NCBI GenBank assembly: GCA_900323505.1
Contig: OOIN01000047.1
Span: forward strand, 248,001 to 312,000
DNA length: 64,000 nucleotides
Origin: Ustilago trichophora
Lineage: Eukaryota > Basidiomycota > Ustilaginomycetes > Ustilaginales > Ustilaginaceae
Direction: 5' to 3'
Made by a program: the position numbers and the translations under genes. Positions 21,401-31,718 of this stretch are shown in pieces (within the stretch, counting starts at the first letter, position 1; every line of letters starts with the position of its first letter). The notes under the pieces are model-generated. The model ran no database searches, had not been told where the DNA came from, and was given only the letters and a program-made list of their open reading frames with translations.

Positions 21401-24400
21401 CACCATCCGCCCAAAGTTTCTTGTCGTTGGTCTCCGCGGCAGCTTGCCGTTGAGAGGATGCATAAATGGATGCAGCTTTGAGCCAAATTAAGGCAGGTGC
21501 TTCGGCAAGTGTGCGTGGTTTTCTTATTTAAAGAAATAAAAAAGGACAGAGGCGGCGACAGCAATACGGTAAAGGGTCACCTAGCTCCGATGCAGCCCGC
21601 CAAGCTTCGTGTCTCTTCTTCTGCATGATTGCCCCGTCGCTCTGACAAACAAGGCTGTGGTGAACTTGGGCAAGTTGACAGCCTATGTAATTTGGGACAT
21701 GTTGATTCTGCACGGATAGAAGCCGGTGTCAGCAATGCCGGTGCTCAGTCTAGAAGCAAACACAAGACAAGAAATGAACAAGGGGCCACCACAGCAGTGT
21801 GTGGTATTTCAGGCCGATTTTGAGACTTTGACAACCGCAAACTTGCAATTCCAGCAGAGTGGCGAGGATGCGAATGCGACACCTCCTTTGAGAAAGATTA
21901 AACCCTGCTTCAGACCCTTTTCGAGGTCTTGACAAAATCATGCTTTGTCAAAGTACTGTACATACAATTTCAGAGTGTCCGCCTCTCGTCTCATCACCGC
22001 GGGTCAAGGCTGGGGATTGAAACAAGTTCCTGGTCTCATCTCGATTGACCATAGGCTTGGAAGTAAGCTGGCAGTTCGGCCCGGCCAACCATGCCTCGAG
22101 GCAACAATTTGGACGGCTGCATGCAGGCAACCTGGGTGAGCTTTGGGTCTTTGCTTTGTGCAAAAAAAAAAATGATTGGATGGCACTACGCTAGTGCTGC
22201 AGGTGCCAAGCGCTAGATTTGTGTTCGACACACAATAAGATGTTGCAACTGTACTGTAGCTCTAGTCTAAACAAGCTCGCTCTACATTTCAATCTGTGCC
22301 TGAGCAACTGTGACAACCATAAAAGAGTTGCAGTAGAGTGTCTTGTTCTGAGTTCTACTGTGCTGTGAGAGAAGGTGAGAGAGAAGGCAAACCATGTGTC
22401 TACTCTAGCGCAAAAGAAAAAAATGGACATGACCGAGCAAGCGACCCGATTCATGCCGACAAGGTTGGTATAGTACAGTACCTTGAAAGGGTGACTTCTA
22501 CCGACTGTAGGTGGTAAGCGAAATCAATGCGACCCTGAAGGCTGTCACGGGTTTCAACCAGCGCCAGCTTGACCAGCTTATCTCCGAGAGCTAGGTATAC
22601 TCTATACGCTCAACGAACGAGCGAGCGAGGTACGTCCTCCCCCCCACCCGGCCATTCTGGAGAACAACAAATGGGAGGAGTGTGCGTGTCTATTTGCTGC
22701 AATTAATGCACTCGTTGCCGCTATGAAGGCCATTGCCCCACTTTGATGTTTGATTGGACACAAAATGGCATATTTGTGACATTGCGTCTGCACCTTGAAA
22801 AATTGACGCTCAGCCGGCGGGGACAAGCAGACAAAGGTCCGACGACAACAAGCCAAACATACGGTTTTTCGAACATGTCAAAAGGCAGGGAAAACCGTTG
22901 TTATTGTACAGTCGTGTCAAGCTGAGTTACGCCCCCTAAGATTCTCAGAAAGTTCGGTTCCTGAGCTATTTCCCAGCATGATTTTCAGGCAGCGACACGA
23001 ATCCCGCCGTGCCACTCAACTCCTTGTAAGGCCAAGGCCCAGAGTGCAAAAATCTCTCTCTCCCCCTTCTCTCTCCTGTCTCTTTCAAAAGGGTCTTTGC
23101 GGACTTGGGAATCCATGAGGAACCCTAATTCGTTTTGCGCGAAAAACACACGCTCTCTCTCTCTCTCCTTACATCCTGCTTACCGTTGGTCAGTCGGGCT
23201 TGATTGCCACGTCGACTCTGCCAGAATACCATGTCACACGACTGGCCCCGATTCGCTCCTATTCTACAAAGGCAATCTCGGTGGCAGATTCATTCCAGGC
23301 TGACCATGCAGGCGCCAAATGCCACGAGGCGGCTGGTATTTCCTCAGCGCAGTGATCGACAGCATGAGTTGTTCAGCAGGTCGGGCACAGTGTGACAAAA
23401 GTGTCATCACCGTCTCGAGCTCTGTATGTTTTTGGATTCCCCCCTTGTGAGCCCCCCGGCGATGGGTCGATGTTCGCTTGAGCCTCGACTCTTGGGCTAT
23501 TTGACAGCCATGTTTGTGGTACAATTTGGGCTTAGGGCCCAAGTCTCGGGATGACAAACGTCCTTTCTTTGTAGACGGTCGGTCATGGATTCCTTTCCCC
23601 GTGCTTGCACCTTGTCGCGATGACCTCTTTCCAGCTCTAGTTGGAGGCGGGCGTAATCGTTGCTTTTTGAGATCCGGGAGCAACTCAGCAACCTGCCAAG
23701 ATCTGGCAGTCGAACGTTCATGCGAATTCATGACTCCTCATCCCGGGATGGCAGAAGACGGGCGATGACATGACAGAGCTAGCCAGCGCCACGCCACCCA
23801 TCCGGGCAGATCACGGCCGAATTGTTCCTATACACTGGGCTTTCTGAGCTGACTTGGGGATCCCGTTGGCCTCTTGAGATGGGTTCCCGAAATCTCCTTC
23901 TCCTCGTGACGCCGTCGTCTCCAGTGCGACCGAGCCAAGTCCATGATTTCGCACTCAGCCTTCAGCCACGAGACAACCAGGGTGTTGGAAGGAAATGCCA
24001 GCACAGACGGCGATCAGGAGCAAGGGTCCAGATCTTGGCTAGTCTGACAGTCTCGAGAAGCTTCTTTCCCGAACTACTTGCCGTACTGTACACACGAAGC
24101 TCACTTTCCAGCGGTCAGAAGGCGACCTCTTCTACTCTCAAGAAAAGCTACAGTACGTTCGACCTCAGCGTTAGCTTGGCGCATTTCTCGCTGTGTAAAT
24201 ACGATCCAGCAATCTGATCAAAAGCAGTTCGTCCGGCTTGAGATCATGCTATGTCATGCTCTTGGCAGTTGCTCCAATGCAGACTCGCCGATTCGTCGCC
24301 TGAAAAATGCGGACGTGGCGCGAAGTTTCTCAATTTCTCGTTGCTTCTTGTTGCAAGATTCATGCAATCGACGCAAACTATCACTCTTACGGCAAAGTAT

Positions 24401-24973
24401 CAAAACCCTCATACCGTACAGTAGCTGTACTCTGTATCCTCTTACTTTGGCTTGGAAGGTGAGCCGCAAACTTGGTGTCCAGATTCATGCGCCATGCATC
24501 TCGCATCTTCCGAGATCTACCGTTTGAGGTCTTATTGCAAGATTGCACGAACGCTGGGCTGCTTCGACGATTTGTCATGCTGGCATGGTTACACACACAC
24601 ACACACACAGCATGAGAGCTTGGTTGACGGTTCGGTCCATCATGCCATACCTATAGATCTCGCGCCTGGCATTCGTACTGCTTCGTACAACCCGTAACCT
24701 CGGTCTTGTTTTCAATGCCTCGGCGATTTCGCCCTGCTTCTGGCCTCTGTCAAAGAGCCATAGTGATTGTTGCTCGATCTAATTTGTTCACAACCCTGCA
24801 TACGTTCGTGCGAGAACTTGAAAAGCCCGCGCTCGGGGGGGGGCCACATCCCACCAATCGAAATGAGCCGCAGTCCGGTCCGACCAAGTGTGTCAGTTAG
24901 CATGGCACATTCAGCCATGCTACATTGCACTTCCGCCACCCCGGCAAACGCGGCCAACCAAATGCCTGCTGCT

Positions 24974-25008
24974 CCCCAATCCCCAATCCCCAATCCCCAA
25001 TCCCCAGT
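24974..25008. repeat. (CCCCAAT)n heptamer array
   Basis: Four perfect copies of a 7-nt unit and a diverged fifth. It is not the TTAGGG telomere repeat. Confidence 0.9.
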
Positions 25009-25377
25009 CGCCTTGTTAGTGTACTAGACAGTACAAATTAAAGTCGCTACCTTATGGGTTGAGATGGTTCCTGAGTCAGTAAGCAACTCCGCTGGACCCA
25101 AACACGCGCTCTCCAAGAGTCTTGATTCCAAGAGGCCAAAAGTTGTACAGTACACAGCAATGTGGGTGGGTGTTACAGCTTGGCAACAACGCCTCGAGCC
25201 CAGATCCAGAGACGGCACTCGCTTAATCAAGTGACGTTTCCTAACATGGAGCAGGTTTGCTTTCCGACTAGCCGACATCTCGAAAGCAACCCAACACGCA
25301 CCACCAGTAACCTCGGTGTGTGAGACCTGGAGGGGCGGAAGCGCGCAAACGTACCAACCACGAGACTTGCATTTGGG

Positions 25378-25440
25378 TGCAGTGTTGCTGTGTTGCTGTG
25401 TTGCTGTGTTGCGGTGTCGCGGTATTGCGGTGTGGTTGTG
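25378..25440. repeat. (GTTGCTGT)n octamer array
   Basis: Three to four near-perfect 8-nt units decaying rightwards into GTTGCGGT-type variants and GTGGTTGTGG. Confidence 0.85.
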
Positions 25441-25680
25441 GTTGGGTCTGCAAATCAGATGTTGCGACCCAAATCAAAAAAATGTCTCGGAAAGTTTACA
25501 TTTTTCTGCTGATACCACGCGAGCAAATCCTTTGCCGAGGTGCAAACATTTCATCACCCTGCACTTGTTTGGTGGGTTCTAAATTCCGTTTGATTTTGTC
25601 AACGGGCCGGGGTGTAAGAAGTCCAACGTTGGTTCGTCACGCATGGTTGGTTTGGGTCCTCTTGTATTGTATGCACGGCC

Positions 25681-25727
25681 CTCTCTCTCTCTCTCTCTCT
25701 TCTCTCTCTTCTCTCTTTCTCCTCTAG
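25681..25727. repeat. (CT)n microsatellite
   Basis: Nearly pure CT dinucleotides with a few TTCT interruptions. Confidence 0.9.
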
Positions 25728-26105
25728 AGGACTTGTTGAAGGATTGGGCTCGCACGGCCCTTGCCCTCGCTGATGTGTCCTGTCTCGAGAAGAGCGATGG
25801 AATATTCAAGGTCCAAGCGGTGCAAACTGCTCTTTGGCCAAGCTAGCTAGAAAACACGACATCCACAAAACTGGTCTTGGCCCTGGTCCGTGTCTGATAC
25901 TGACGCAGCACCCTCCTCCATCACTCTTGTCTCGCTTCTAAGCTCTGGACCACCTGGTGCCAAAAGACAAGCAATCGGAACTCGGAAGCGCGGCATACTC
26001 ACTTGACCTTGACCCCAAATCGAGTCTCCATGTGTTCCGCTTTTGCCTGCCTCTCTTTCTACAGTCTCTATCAAATCTAGTCATCCATGCACATCGTGCC
26101 GAAAC

Positions 26106-26127
26106 GTACAGTACAGTACAGTACAGC
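26106..26127. repeat. (ACAGT)n pentanucleotide array
   Basis: Four tandem units, GTACAGTACAGTACAGTACA followed by GC, inside the gene-poor region. Confidence 0.9.
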
Positions 26128-26851
26128 ACTTTAAAACGTTGTTTTGCACCGCGTGACATGTCAATTCGTACCTTCTGTTCCCAGAGCCGCATTGGTCTTG
26201 AATCCCTCGTCGTGGCGGTTGCAAGCAGATATCAGGGTCAAACCTCATGAGCGTCGTCCTACAGCAACGTCATCCCTCTATCACACAGCGTAATAGCAAA
26301 GCGTGTTCGGCTGTAACAGCCGAGCAGTCACACTCTCCCCCTCCAAGTGTCAAAGCCCAACCGCTCACCAACCTTGTAGCCGAGTGTCTATCTTTGTTGA
26401 CTCGGCTAGAGCAACTACATTCAGTAAACAGCTGCTGTAGGGACGAGAGCTTGTCGTCATCTCCTTCTTTTTTGGCCTTCTAAAGTACTGTACAGTAAAA
26501 GTCACTGTTGGGAGAGCCAGCCAAAATCCCCGCTGGCTCGGTTGCGATCTCGTCGGTGTTTGCGACAAGGTTGACCGTTTAGCCCGTGCGCAGACCCCGA
26601 CATCAGTTAATTAATTGCGTCCAAAAACAACTAGATACCGTATCATAGATCATCCCTGAGAGCACAGGCCAATGCCGACTCGGTGCATTTGGCTACTGGA
26701 CTCACAACGCCGAAAGCAAGATCGATCGGATTTGTTGTGGTCGCCTTCAAGCGCCACTCGAAGAAACCAGCTAGTGTGAGCGGACCCAAACTCTATTTTA
26801 TAGTTGGCTGGTTTATAAATGCATACTGTGAACACCGTAATATCAAATGGA

Positions 26852-26959
26852 TCCGAATTAGTTTAGTGGCTATGACGGCGCCTTGTCATCTTCGGATGCT
26901 TTCAAACAGTTCTCCGCGTTAATACGGCGCAGACCCGGGTTCAATTCCCGGATTCGGAG
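26852..26959 (+). tRNA. tRNA-Asp (anticodon GTC) with a 36-nt intron
   Basis: The gene folds as a tRNA once an intron is removed. Acceptor stem TCCGAAT (26852-26858) pairs fully with ATTCGGA (26952-26958), discriminator G at 26959. The D arm follows at 26861-26876. The anticodon stem GCGCC (26878-26882) pairs with GGCGC (26926-26930); the loop reads TTGTCA before the break and C after it, giving anticodon GTC at 26885-26887. The intron is 26889-26924, at the usual site one base 3' of the anticodon. T arm CCGGG-TTCAATT-CCCGG is perfect. Internal A box (TAGTTTAGTGG) and B box (GGTTCAATTCC) and T runs downstream (from about 26970) fit RNA polymerase III transcription. Confidence 0.92.
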
Positions 26960-27273
26960 AATTTCCTTTCCTTTTTTTGCTCTTTTTTGCATCATTTCCC
27001 AAACCTTTTTTTTTTTTGCTGTTCATTTCGGTGGGATATGATATGCTTGTTCTCTCTCATTGCAAAGTTGTACAACACGCCCTCCGGGATCGTATCCCAG
27101 CGGTGTAGGCAATCGACATCGTGTACGTGATTGATTCAAAACGAGCTGCGCAGATAACATGCATACACACCAAAGAAGAACGTTTAGCAGACGATAATAG
27201 CGTTCGTGTATTCAATAGTAGTAGATGGGAGGATGGCAAGAGACTACAGGCGAAGCCTGACGGGAAAGTTAAA
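26960..27273. other. tRNA 3' flank
   Basis: T runs of 6-12 nt (around 26972-27018) that can end polymerase III transcription, then the 3' flank of the polyQ-protein gene. No gene is seen. Confidence 0.5.
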
Positions 27274-30200
27274 TCAAGAATTAGAAGTGCGGCTTTCTGC
27301 AGGTCCGTTGACTGTAACGGTGCTGGGACTTTTTGCAGCGGTATCTGCAGTAGCAGTAGCAGTAGCAGTAGCAGTAGCAGCGGTGGTAGTGGCAGTGGTA
27401 ATGGTGACCTTATCGCCGACCGAAGTGTCAGATTCAGAGTCGCTTCCTGCGTCGGGATGGCCTGATCTCGAACTACCAGAGACGCTGCTTGTACCAGAGC
27501 CTTCGGAACCACCGGTGGATGGCTTCGGCTTTGCATCCTCTGGCGCTACGACGTGAGTCAGCGATGCTGTATCTGGGGAGTCCTTAGCCAATCTTCTCGC
27601 CGATGTAGGGATGGGTGTAGCTGAACCATTCTTGCCCTCCAAATCGACGGCTTTCAAACTTGCAGAGCCACTCCCACTTGGGACAGGGGATTGCGTCGTC
27701 GACCCCCGCTCTCTGCTACTGGACGGAGCACTACTCATCAACTGTCTTCCCCTGTTATGATGACTCTCCTTGGCATCACTCCATTCCATCTCGTCGCTCG
27801 TGTCCTCTCCCAGGGGATGATGACCCTCGTCCCACCCATCGATGTCATTATCGTTGATTCGAATGCAGTATGGTTCATCCTCCAACTCCTTCCGATGCTC
27901 AGCTAGCCAGTCGGGATCGAAGAGCTGCTTGGGCAGCATCTTGCCGTACAGCTTGATCGGAATCGGTAGATCCACAGGATCATCCCGTCGCCATCGAGCC
28001 ATCTGCTTGCTCTTACTCACAATGTCCGCCTTGTGATATGCCCTCGTCAGATGCTTATTCCTCCATTTCGGGGTAACAGCTTCCCACCCTTTGGCGATGC
28101 GCAGTTTGCGCAACCGCTGTCGCTTCCACTCTGATTTGGTCAGGCCGTGAAGATCTTCATCGCTCGCAGCGTCGTCCGAGTAGGCTCCCGGGATCAGCAG
28201 CTGTTTCGGGATGGCATGCCTTAAGCGACCCGCCCCGATCTCACGATTTCTACACTTGGTCTTGGCTCGTTCTACTCCGCGGTACTTTTCGTGCTTTTCC
28301 TTATCCTCCTTCTCCGCTTGCAGTCCCGTTCGGAGCGACATACGGAACCCAGACCGAGCAGAATCCATCAAATCCTTGGCTACATCTTCCAAGTGATCCC
28401 GATCGATTGTTCCAGGCACAATGGCATACGCCTCAGGCTTGGCTTCAACCTTCTTGGACCCCTCGGTAACAATCGCATCAATGAGCGATTGGTTGGTGCG
28501 GTAAAAGTCGCGGCTCGTGAAATCAACGTGGAAGATGTGCGTGGTGATCGGCGGTTGGGCCACCGCTCCGGGTGGGAGGGAGGCAAGGATCTGCTTCTCC
28601 TCTTCGGTCAGATGAGGATTGGGTACCCACTCAGCCACCTTGTAGGTATTGCGGAGTTTGCGAAATTCATCCGTGCCCAGCCAGCGATAGAGATGCTCTC
28701 GAAGATCGCGAAGCAGCTTGCGGTTGCGATAGCGTTTGTCTCCTTCTTGACGCAGACCGACGCCGAGGGTGGGGATGCGTTTAGATGCGTCCGACGAGCC
28801 AGCAATGTTGGGGTTGGAAACAGGTGGAATGGAAGGGGATGGTTTCGGAGGTGCGCTGTGGATCGCGACAGGATGCCCGGCACGGGTAGCAGAGACGTTC
28901 TTTGCATCGGCAGACTGAGATGGCTGCTTCGAGGAGCTCGCATCCGTGGTGACGTGAGGTGAGGCACTGATCGCTTTTGCGCGTCCCTGCTTTCTCTTCT
29001 TGCGCGCAGGCTCGGAGGAGGGATCGTTGTGATCTGCTTCTGGACTCTCATCGCGAAAACCAGGAGACGCGCGCATCTGGACAGGAAGCTTGCTGGAGCC
29101 TTCTTGCTTGTTGCCGCCCTCTGCGGGTGCGTCGAGCATCTGTTGTGCGACAGACCCCAGTCCGAGCGCTTCGAGCATCGTAGGAGTGATACCGAGCGAG
29201 GTCAAAGCCGCAAGCGCTGCAGCGTTGGTGAGAGGAGCGCCGTTGGCAAGCTGTGCAACAGAAGTAGCCTCCTGATTGTTGTTGATCCGGCCACTGTTCA
29301 TGCCAGGCATCCCTACTCGAGATTGCTGCTGTTGCTGTTGGTCTTGTTGCTGATGTGGTGGCAGGCCTTGATTCAGGAGTGCTTCGAGACCTTGTGCGGA
29401 GTTGGGAGTCGGCCCGTTGCCGCTTCCATTGGCAAGCGACTGGAAGAGCGAGAGCGCGCCCATGCGGCTCGACGGATCACCGGACTGGGACAGATACTGC
29501 GCTAGCAGTGCAGACAGCAAGGGCGAGTTTTGAGCGTTGACACCCTGCTGCCCGTTTGCTTGCGTTCCAACGTCGGTGGGGAAGGCACCGTTGAAACTGC
29601 CAGGTCCACCAGGACCACCCGCATTGCCCGCGCCGTTCAGATTGAACATACCATTCGGATGAGGAGGCTGCGGGAACGCAAGGCCGAGATCAAAAGGCAT
29701 CCCTCCAGCGTTATGCTGCGGTTGCTGCTGCTGCTGCTGCTGCATAGCCGAGCCAGGCATGCCAAATCCATTAAGCGCCCCAAACAGATCGTGCCCTGCC
29801 GTATTCGAGCCTTGGCCAAAACCTGCTCCGTTGAAGAGCCCGGCAACATTGTTGAATGCAGGCGAGTTGGACAGAGATCGGAGCTTGGAAACGCCTTGTT
29901 CGAGTTCCGCGGCGAAAGCTTTGGATGCGCGCTCGAGAAGGGATACGACGCTTCGGATGTCGCCACGATCGGATGGCGTAGCTTGCTTGGCTTCTTGCAA
30001 AGATTGAGAGAAGTTGGAAACCGAGGAACGGGCTTCGGATAGGACGGATGCGTGCTGCTGCAGGAGAGAAGGCTGAGCTCCGATCGCGGCGGGGTTGGAG
30101 CCTAGCAGTTGTGCGAGATTTGGCGGCTGTTGCGGCTGCGAAGTGGGAGGGTGCTGGTTGTGGTTGAGATGGATGTTGGGCTGTGTTCGTAATGGTGGTG

Positions 30201-30705
30201 GCTGCTGCTGACCTTGTTGAGTGGAATGAGGTTGCTGCTGCTGCTGTTGTGGCTGTTGCTGCTGTTGCTGCTGTTGCTGCTTTTGCCCTTGCGAAAGCTG
30301 ACGCCGCTGTTGAGGGCGCTGACGAGGTTGCTGCTGATTGTCCGGCAGCTGCGATTGCTGCGGTTGTGGCAGGCCCTGTGGACCACGACCCTGCTGTGCG
30401 AGCATCGTCGGATTGCCTGGCTGCAGCTGGTTATGAACGTGCGAGAGCAACGAAGCAGAACCTCCTGCTTGGGAAGAAGCGAGCTGACCAAAGGACTGAT
30501 GGATGTGCTGATGCGGGTGCGACTGTAAGAGCTCAGGTGGAAGTAGACTGAGCGCAGAGGTGAGCGGGTCACTCGGCATTGAAGAATGAGGAAGACCATT
30601 TGGGAAGAGGGCACTGCTCGAATGTGCTCCCTGATGCACCGACGAATCCATGCCACCGGATGCTTGACCCAGGTTGATTGGGATATGCTGGATGGGCTGC
30701 TGCAT
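27274..30705 (-). CDS. Large polyQ protein with a conserved-looking basic core
   Basis: An intron-free frame of 1143 aa from an ATG at 30705. Residues 1-600 are low-complexity, with polyGln runs (about 130-160 and several shorter) plus Gly/Asn/Pro-rich stretches. Residues about 640-955 look folded: GVGLRQEGDKRYRNRKLLRD opens a charged helical segment, followed by a YKVAEWVPNPHLTEEE region, a HIFHVDFTSRDFYRTNQSL segment, and a very basic block (LTKSEWKRQRLRKLRIAKGW, PKWRNKHLTRAYHKADIV). The tail is Ser/Thr-rich and ends in an alternating Thr-Ala repeat encoded by a GTAGCA-type repeat at about 27345-27390. I do not recognise the family. Composition suggests a nuclear, perhaps chromatin- or transcription-associated protein, but this is inference. 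Confidence 0.75.
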   Translation of the reverse strand: MQQPIQHIPINLGQASGGMDSSVHQGAHSSSALFPNGLPHSSMPSDPLTSALSLLPPELLQSHPHQHIHQSFGQLASSQAGGSASLLSHVHNQLQPGNPTMLAQQGRGPQGLPQPQQSQLPDNQQQPRQRPQQRRQLSQGQKQQQQQQQQQPQQQQQQPHSTQQGQQQPPPLRTQPNIHLNHNQHPPTSQPQQPPNLAQLLGSNPAAIGAQPSLLQQHASVLSEARSSVSNFSQSLQEAKQATPSDRGDIRSVVSLLERASKAFAAELEQGVSKLRSLSNSPAFNNVAGLFNGAGFGQGSNTAGHDLFGALNGFGMPGSAMQQQQQQQPQHNAGGMPFDLGLAFPQPPHPNGMFNLNGAGNAGGPGGPGSFNGAFPTDVGTQANGQQGVNAQNSPLLSALLAQYLSQSGDPSSRMGALSLFQSLANGSGNGPTPNSAQGLEALLNQGLPPHQQQDQQQQQQSRVGMPGMNSGRINNNQEATSVAQLANGAPLTNAAALAALTSLGITPTMLEALGLGSVAQQMLDAPAEGGNKQEGSSKLPVQMRASPGFRDESPEADHNDPSSEPARKKRKQGRAKAISASPHVTTDASSSKQPSQSADAKNVSATRAGHPVAIHSAPPKPSPSIPPVSNPNIAGSSDASKRIPTLGVGLRQEGDKRYRNRKLLRDLREHLYRWLGTDEFRKLRNTYKVAEWVPNPHLTEEEKQILASLPPGAVAQPPITTHIFHVDFTSRDFYRTNQSLIDAIVTEGSKKVEAKPEAYAIVPGTIDRDHLEDVAKDLMDSARSGFRMSLRTGLQAEKEDKEKHEKYRGVERAKTKCRNREIGAGRLRHAIPKQLLIPGAYSDDAASDEDLHGLTKSEWKRQRLRKLRIAKGWEAVTPKWRNKHLTRAYHKADIVSKSKQMARWRRDDPVDLPIPIKLYGKMLPKQLFDPDWLAEHRKELEDEPYCIRINDNDIDGWDEGHHPLGEDTSDEMEWSDAKESHHNRGRQLMSSAPSSSRERGSTTQSPVPSGSGSASLKAVDLEGKNGSATPIPTSARRLAKDSPDTASLTHVVAPEDAKPKPSTGGSEGSGTSSVSGSSRSGHPDAGSDSESDTSVGDKVTITTATTTAATATATATATADTAAKSPSTVTVNGPAESRTSNS

Positions 30706-31718
30706 GGTGGGCGACGGTGTAGCCTCAGCGGCTTGGTCTTTGATCTAGAGACTGAGGTATAAAGAGCTCGATGGGCCGATCGACGATCTGGTATTGAAAA
30801 AGCAGGGCCAAGTAGTCCAGTCGTCAGTGCGACTACGAATGGGAGATACGACGTGCTGTGCTGTGCTGTGCTGTCTTGTGTTTAGCTGAGCAAAGTAAGA
30901 AAGAGATGACGAGTTGTTGTTGCTGCTGCTGCTGCTGCTGAGGAGCAAGCGACGCAACTCCCGCTGACGCACGGTGGCTAGCTGATGGGAGAGCCGTAGC
31001 CTGCACACTCGAGCATTGAGGGTTGGTGTTGAGAGAGAAATGATGATAATGATAACGTGGCTGGCAGATATGCCGCTGCTCGCCAACACAAGCTTTTTTT
31101 TTTCTCGGGATGCGGAGACGGGCCCAAACGACAGGACGAATTGTGACTTTGCGTGTCCTCTGTGCCTGACTACTGTACTTGCCCAAAAATAAAAAATAAA
31201 GAATAATAATATACGAGGGCCAAATTCAGACACTGCGAGTCACCTGGCCTTTTCCGCGTTCTTCCCTCTTTCGCCGTCTATCTGATTGCGCTGCCTTCTA
31301 GATATGTACCTTTGACCGTAGCTCAAAGGGCATCGATCATATTGTAACGCAAGGCAATGACCCTGAGCAAGTGAGGACGAGGAATGAACGTTCTGTCTTT
31401 AACAAGAAGTGCCGGCGCAACTTAATTTGGCCCGCATGCAACTCTGTGACAAAGTGGGACAAATCATACTTAAAAGCATATCAATTCAAAAGCCGCGAGG
31501 GCCGCTGCAGTGTGCTCTCCACTAGGATCCCATCCATATCAATTGCCGACTTGCAGCCATGGATGGAGGTGGGTCTCAAGCAGCTGATCAAGCGCGACCC
31601 AACTGGTGTCGAAACACGAGGCTCTTGGCATAGAGTCTTTCCTCATCAAAGTGTCGAATTCTGGTTGTATAAACACAAATGATGGGATATAGTGGTATAA
31701 CAAGTTGCTGCACTGTTC
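30706..31718. other. Leader/promoter region of the polyQ-protein gene
   Basis: About 1 kb between two minus-strand genes. It holds an AGCAC-type pentamer array on the minus strand (GTGCT on +, about 30850-30871), a CTG triplet run (about 30915-30940) and AT-rich stretches near 31186-31212. No coding frame with protein features is seen. Confidence 0.5.

Larger units (their letters stand above)
15701..26851. other. 11-kb gene-poor region
   Basis: No reading frame here shows a recognisable domain, a convincing splice model or sustained coding character. The longest candidates (155 codons on the minus strand, 23731-23264; 149 codons, 24078-24527) look random and are Arg/Ser/Leu-rich. Neighbouring gene-bearing DNA is densely packed, so the gap is real. 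It holds a 50-nt A tract, at least twelve copies of a GTACTGTAC/ACAGT motif, GA and CT microsatellites, a heptamer and an octamer array, and ends at a tRNA gene. Base composition is not obviously AT-rich. Possible roles are a regional centromere, a long noncoding transcript, a distal control region for the Sfp1 gene, or decayed mobile DNA; the sequence does not decide. Confidence 0.6.

Noticed and set aside
23108..23120. AACCCTAA string as a telomerase RNA template
   Set aside because: A lone octamer with no supporting structure or neighbouring gene of the kind linked to smut telomerase RNA.
23264..23731. 155-codon minus frame in the gene desert
   Set aside because: It has an ATG but a random-looking Arg/Ser/His-rich composition, no domain and no splice partner; kept only as part of the desert.
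25320..25727. 135-codon plus frame with Cys/Val-rich stretch
   Set aside because: The Cys/Val run is the translation of the octamer repeat and the Ser/Leu run that of the CT microsatellite.
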